NCBI GenBank assembly: GCA_035772405.1
Contig: JAYKKM010000122.1
Coordinates: 27,501-91,500, forward strand
Direction of reading: 5' to 3'
Length of the DNA: 64,000 nt
DNA from: Chrysogorgia sp. JL179-B06
Lineage: Eukaryota; Cnidaria; Anthozoa; Scleralcyonacea; Chrysogorgiidae
In this document: positions 60,660 to 64,000 of the stretch, in pieces
Layout: every line of letters begins with the position of its first letter
How positions within the stretch are numbered: position 1 is the first letter of the stretch
The notes under the pieces: generated by a model
Databases searched by the model: none
What the model was told of the DNA's origin: nothing
The model's input: only the letters and a program-made list of their open reading frames with translations
Translations under genes and position numbers: made by a program

Positions 60660-61880
60660 TATTTCAGAATCATCCTCAGGGTAACAAATTAATCGACATG
60701 ATTAACCTTTTGGTAAACAGATGGTCAGATCTTAACACTGATAGCTATATGTACCGATAACGCGTGTCGAAGAAACCTGCACATGAATTTCAAGAACCCG
60801 GCAGTACCCGAAGAATTTTTACAAAACTTCTAGGCACATTAAAATTGATTTGCAGTCAGTTGGCTTTTGTTAAACTAGCATTTTAATTTTATATTTTCGT
60901 AAAATTTGTGTTTAATACAACGGCGAAAAGTGGCGGATGAGCCCTGCCGACCCCCACGATGCTTATGAGCCCCGAAAAGGATCATGGATATATATCACAA
61001 GCCACGCGGCCATTTCGAAATGCTTGAATGTCGAACTGGAGTTTGTTGGTAATTTTTGATATTTAATTCGAATTTCTTGGTTGTATTTTGTGATGGTTTT
61101 CAAAACGACTCGTTGCTTCCCTATACTCGTACGCTTAGACAAGGATTGCAGTCATATTTTTGAAGGTAAGTCCGTGTATTTGTATAATCATTTAGTCAGC
61201 GACTAGCTATTTAAATAATGCTGTTTAATAATACGCATTTATTTATTCCCTGTTCATATTTAATTGTTTATTTTCATACGAATTGTAATAAAGGATTGGA
61301 TAGTGATTTCAGACGTTAATAATTGAGTTATATTTTCCTGTATGTTCGGCATGAGTCACAATATTTTGGTTTGAATCACAGTGTAGATGTAGCTGTTATT
61401 TTTTCCAGATTCGATTTTAACGAAGGCTTTACTATGCTTAACATTGTTTGAAATTGTTTATATATCATTCTCAACATTCAAAGTTCGCAATCCATGAAGA
61501 AAACAATTGTTGTTTTGAAATGTCTGCCGATTATTTACTTCGTCATTCTTTCTCTACTGGTTTGCTCCCAAATATTAAGCAGAATTCAGTTTATTTTACC
61601 AAATTAAATGACTAGAAAAGTTTATTTTTCTCAGGCAAGACATACTGCTTCTACTGGTCCATACAATTCTGTTTTGTATATTTATTCTTACAAAACGAAT
61701 GAGATGACATCAAGAAAATATTGCACAGTTTGTAGTTATTTCATGCAGTTTATATAGTATTATAATATATTACAGTCTCATTGACTCAGCACTTCATTCT
61801 AGCACAAGTGTGACTGTATTTTCTCTGTGATAAAGTCCCGAGTCATTATTTATGAAACAAAACTTGAGCAGTTGGGAATA
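60660..61880. other. Non-coding stretch with one candidate short exon
   Basis: A 24-codon ORF from ATG 61094 runs into a strong donor (GAAG|GTAAGTCC) at about 61167. It could be a first exon, but no partner is seen. Confidence 0.3.
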
Positions 61881-61882
61881 TA

Positions 61883-62022
61883 TACATTTTAAGACCAAAC
61901 TGGGACCAGTTGTGAAAAATGCAACTTCAAGGTCTTCCTGCTGGAATTGAACCTGTGATGCTAGTGCAGTGCTCTGACCACTGAGCTACGGAGGCCGTCA
62001 TGCCGAGAGCCTAGTCACAAGT
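61883..62022 (-). repeat. tRNA-derived SINE, copy 2
   Basis: Inverted copy of the SINE at 6701: leader GTGACTAGGCTCTCGGCATG, A box GTAGCTCAGTGGTCAGAG, B box AGGTTCAATTCC, body GTTGCATTTTTCACAACTGG. Confidence 0.85.
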
Positions 62023-62173
62023 TCTGTATATATATAGTGGTGGTAATGCAGGAATAAGATTTTGGGTATATTTCAAGTAATATTTGGCATTTCACTTGAT
62101 TTAACTTCATGTTCTTAGGATTTATGGTGAAGGATACCACCACTATATATATATATGGTTGAGTGTATTACAA

Positions 62174-62306
62174 ATATTTCCTAAAAGATATGTTTGCCAC
62201 TATACTCAGAGTTTCATGCACAAGGCAATCATCAGGCAACTTTGCCTGATGATTGCCTTGTGCATGAAACTCTGAGCAGTGACAAACATATCTTTTGGGA
62301 AATATT
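62174..62306. repeat. Near-perfect fold-back hairpin
   Basis: Arms AGTTTCATGCACAAGGCAAT... and the inverted copy meet at a ~3-nt loop near 62240. The outer arms (AATATTTCC/GGAAATATT) are imperfect. Ends are next to TA-rich sequence. Confidence 0.85.
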
Positions 62307-62309
62307 AAA

Positions 62310-62825
62310 ATATATATATATTAGGGTGCATCATCCGCCCCAACTTTTCACTATCAAGCCTACCTTTTTTTTAGAGGTGAGGTTCAGCCTAACTAACAAA
62401 ATTGTGAAGTTTGGGGACAATCAGATAAATCCTAGGGGTAGCAGATTGCGATCAAAGATTGCGAAATGTCATGCGACACCGAAATAGCCTGGGTGTCCTG
62501 TATCTCAACTCCGGAAGATGGTACAGACTTTATTTTGGTACCAAAAGATGCAGAATCATCACATTTATATACAACTTGTTAGTAGTCTATAGGTATACAA
62601 CCTTTATTTTGCATGTTATTGTCAAAAAACGAGTTTTTAGAGTCATTCTATGCTATTCTGATAGTCTTATGCTAGCATTTGCTCATAATTCTGTTATTGT
62701 ATGACATAACGGAGCTATAGATGCTTGTATTGTTATAAATATATGTTTAATGTACATAATCCAGCCTTAACATCAAAGCTATAAAAGTATAGCTTATGAG
62801 TACATAGACACTGTTATAAGTTCCA
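62310..62825. other. Non-coding stretch
   Basis: Short ORFs only; no support for coding. Confidence 0.35.
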
Positions 62826-62830
62826 ATATT

Positions 62831-64000
62831 TTACAGAGTGAGGTACCACGAGGAGGAATGAAGTTTTCTCTTTCTCGTGTTTGGTTCGGCATGTCTAGAG
62901 TTTTCAACCACCTGCAAGACTCTCTGGTAGCGTTCTTCCTTGACAGCTGTTCCAAGAAAGTCGTGACCAAGCTTGACACCTCTCTCAGCAGCATCATTTA
63001 CTACACTTATGCTATTCACAACTAACTTAGCACTTTCAAACCCTTCATCACTGGCCCACTCCGTAACAGGTTTGTAAAGGAATTCCTGGCTTATCTTCAT
63101 TATTTTGAAAAATAACCAAGAATCCATCCCAACATATCTGGAAAGATCTTCTGTTATCTCGGTCGGCATCTCAGGAAAAGTTGGTTTTCCAAACCCATTA
63201 CCATGCCCCAACATTTTGGTCACCATTTTCTGCTTAATGTTAGCATCTAGTGAGTTGCTGAATAGAGCGAGTGGAACAAGTTCTTCTGTGAGATACCACA
63301 TGTGGTTACCAAAACTCTTGATAGCTGCTGTAGCCATTACACCGTCTATAAGCTTATAGTTGATGAAAGAGTTGATGAGAAGTTGATCATTTATTGGTGC
63401 AGCTGAGGGGACAGGAGATGTGAGCCACCATGGAACATAACAGAAGACCACAAACTGTACAAAGCGACGTATCTTCTGCAGCTGATGACTTGCAAATACG
63501 GCACCTTTTGGAAGTTCATTGATCATCTTTGTACCCAAAAGATCCATTTTTATGGCGTAAAGAAGTTTTGCCATCCAACGTGCTTTGTGCATTGCACCAG
63601 GTCTGCTGAATGAAAACCCTTCAATATCATTGCCTTCACTTAGATACAGAAGGACTAAAGTGACAAGTTCCTTGTAATCTCCTCTGCTGAATGACTTTTT
63701 AAGGTAGGCATTGCACAATGCTTTAATTTCACTTATCCTTCCTAACAAATCAAACGGGATTTCTGGAAAATCAAGATCTGCTTTGTTTTCATGTGTAATG
63801 CTGGAAAAGTTTTCTTTAAACCTTTTAAATACGAGAATTTCGGTACTTTTCGAAACTTCGATTTTCAAGGCATCCCACGTGTGGGTCAGAATGACTTCAC
63901 CAACATGATGACGACACGCATACCAGAGAAGAGGGCGGTTTAGTCTACCTTGCAATGCCACACAGGCAGCAGTTCGAGAACCTGTATTAGAGCTTGTAGT
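62831..64000 (-). CDS. Uncharacterised repetitive-family protein, partial at window edge
   Basis: The frame is open from the right edge (64000) to a TAA at 62831, about 389 residues; no ATG is needed within the window. Segments such as LLWYACRHHVGEV, PGAMHKARWMAKLLYAIK, NHMWYLTEELVPLALF and SVVNDAAERGVKLGHDF match a multicopy protein family I recall from cnidarians, arthropods and other invertebrates, with unknown function and probably carried by a transposon. No broken codons are seen, so this copy may be recent. It lacks recognised catalytic motifs. The N-terminal part lies outside the window. Confidence 0.65.
   Translation of the reverse strand, partial: TTSSNTGSRTAACVALQGRLNRPLLWYACRHHVGEVILTHTWDALKIEVSKSTEILVFKRFKENFSSITHENKADLDFPEIPFDLLGRISEIKALCNAYLKKSFSRGDYKELVTLVLLYLSEGNDIEGFSFSRPGAMHKARWMAKLLYAIKMDLLGTKMINELPKGAVFASHQLQKIRRFVQFVVFCYVPWWLTSPVPSAAPINDQLLINSFINYKLIDGVMATAAIKSFGNHMWYLTEELVPLALFSNSLDANIKQKMVTKMLGHGNGFGKPTFPEMPTEITEDLSRYVGMDSWLFFKIMKISQEFLYKPVTEWASDEGFESAKLVVNSISVVNDAAERGVKLGHDFLGTAVKEERYQRVLQVVENSRHAEPNTRKRKLHSSSWYLTL

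Noticed and set aside
61094..61167. Possible first exon with strong donor
   Set aside because: No downstream partner exon or family support; kept only as a note.

Overview
AT-rich metazoan DNA in which almost everything recognisable belongs to mobile elements. A marine invertebrate (sponge, cnidarian or similar) is the most likely source. The reasons are short spliceosomal introns (48-243 nt), a Polinton with an F54H12.2-type capsid gene, a THAP/YqaJ ISL2EU transposon, RLE-type and CR1/L2-like retroelements, tRNA-derived SINEs and very long (TA)n tracts. The species cannot be fixed from the sequence.

Layout. 1-1.9 kb: a 278-bp tandem array inside (TA)n. Every complete unit carries a full type I hammerhead ribozyme core, which makes this a candidate metazoan retrozyme (small self-cleaving circular RNA locus). 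1.9-8.6 kb: (TA)n tracts, fold-back hairpins, a possible 4.7-kb element with CACTG ends, a tRNA-derived SINE and a 720-bp palindrome. 8.7-9.1 kb: a possible two-exon small gene. 9.36-10.76 kb: a decayed Tc1/IS630-like transposon. 11-16 kb: motif-rich non-coding repeats, non-LTR retroelement tails and a two-exon gene of unknown family.

16.0-24.4 kb: a decayed minus-strand retroelement with a restriction-like endonuclease. It is split by a 5,441-bp ISL2EU transposon (365-bp TIRs, AT target duplication) with two convergent spliced genes: a THAP/DDE transposase and a SAP-like/SWIM/YqaJ nuclease protein. Each gene has one small disabling lesion.

25,764-45,634: a complete 19.87-kb Polinton/Maverick with 6-bp target duplications (ATATTA) and ~574-bp TIRs, each of which begins with a 169-bp palindrome. 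It encodes protein-primed DNA polymerase B, chromodomain integrase, packaging ATPase, major capsid protein, several small membrane or virion-like proteins, a fibre-like protein, three paralogous 'LLGF' virion-type proteins, a thymidine kinase and a BRO-N/nuclease/zinc-finger fusion. All these genes look intact and intronless. No adenain-type protease was recognised. Gene order is a replication/membrane block (-), TK block (+), BRO/fibre block (-), then integrase/capsid/packaging block (+), joined by short divergent promoters.

45.6-64 kb: a broken host-type coding fragment, an ~1.1-kb fold-back family, a frameshifted CR1/L2-like retrotransposon, a long non-coding stretch with hAT-type MITEs, a RecQ-like helicase fragment interrupted by a 321-bp MITE, a second SINE copy and a 390-codon ORF of an uncharacterised repetitive family running off the right edge.
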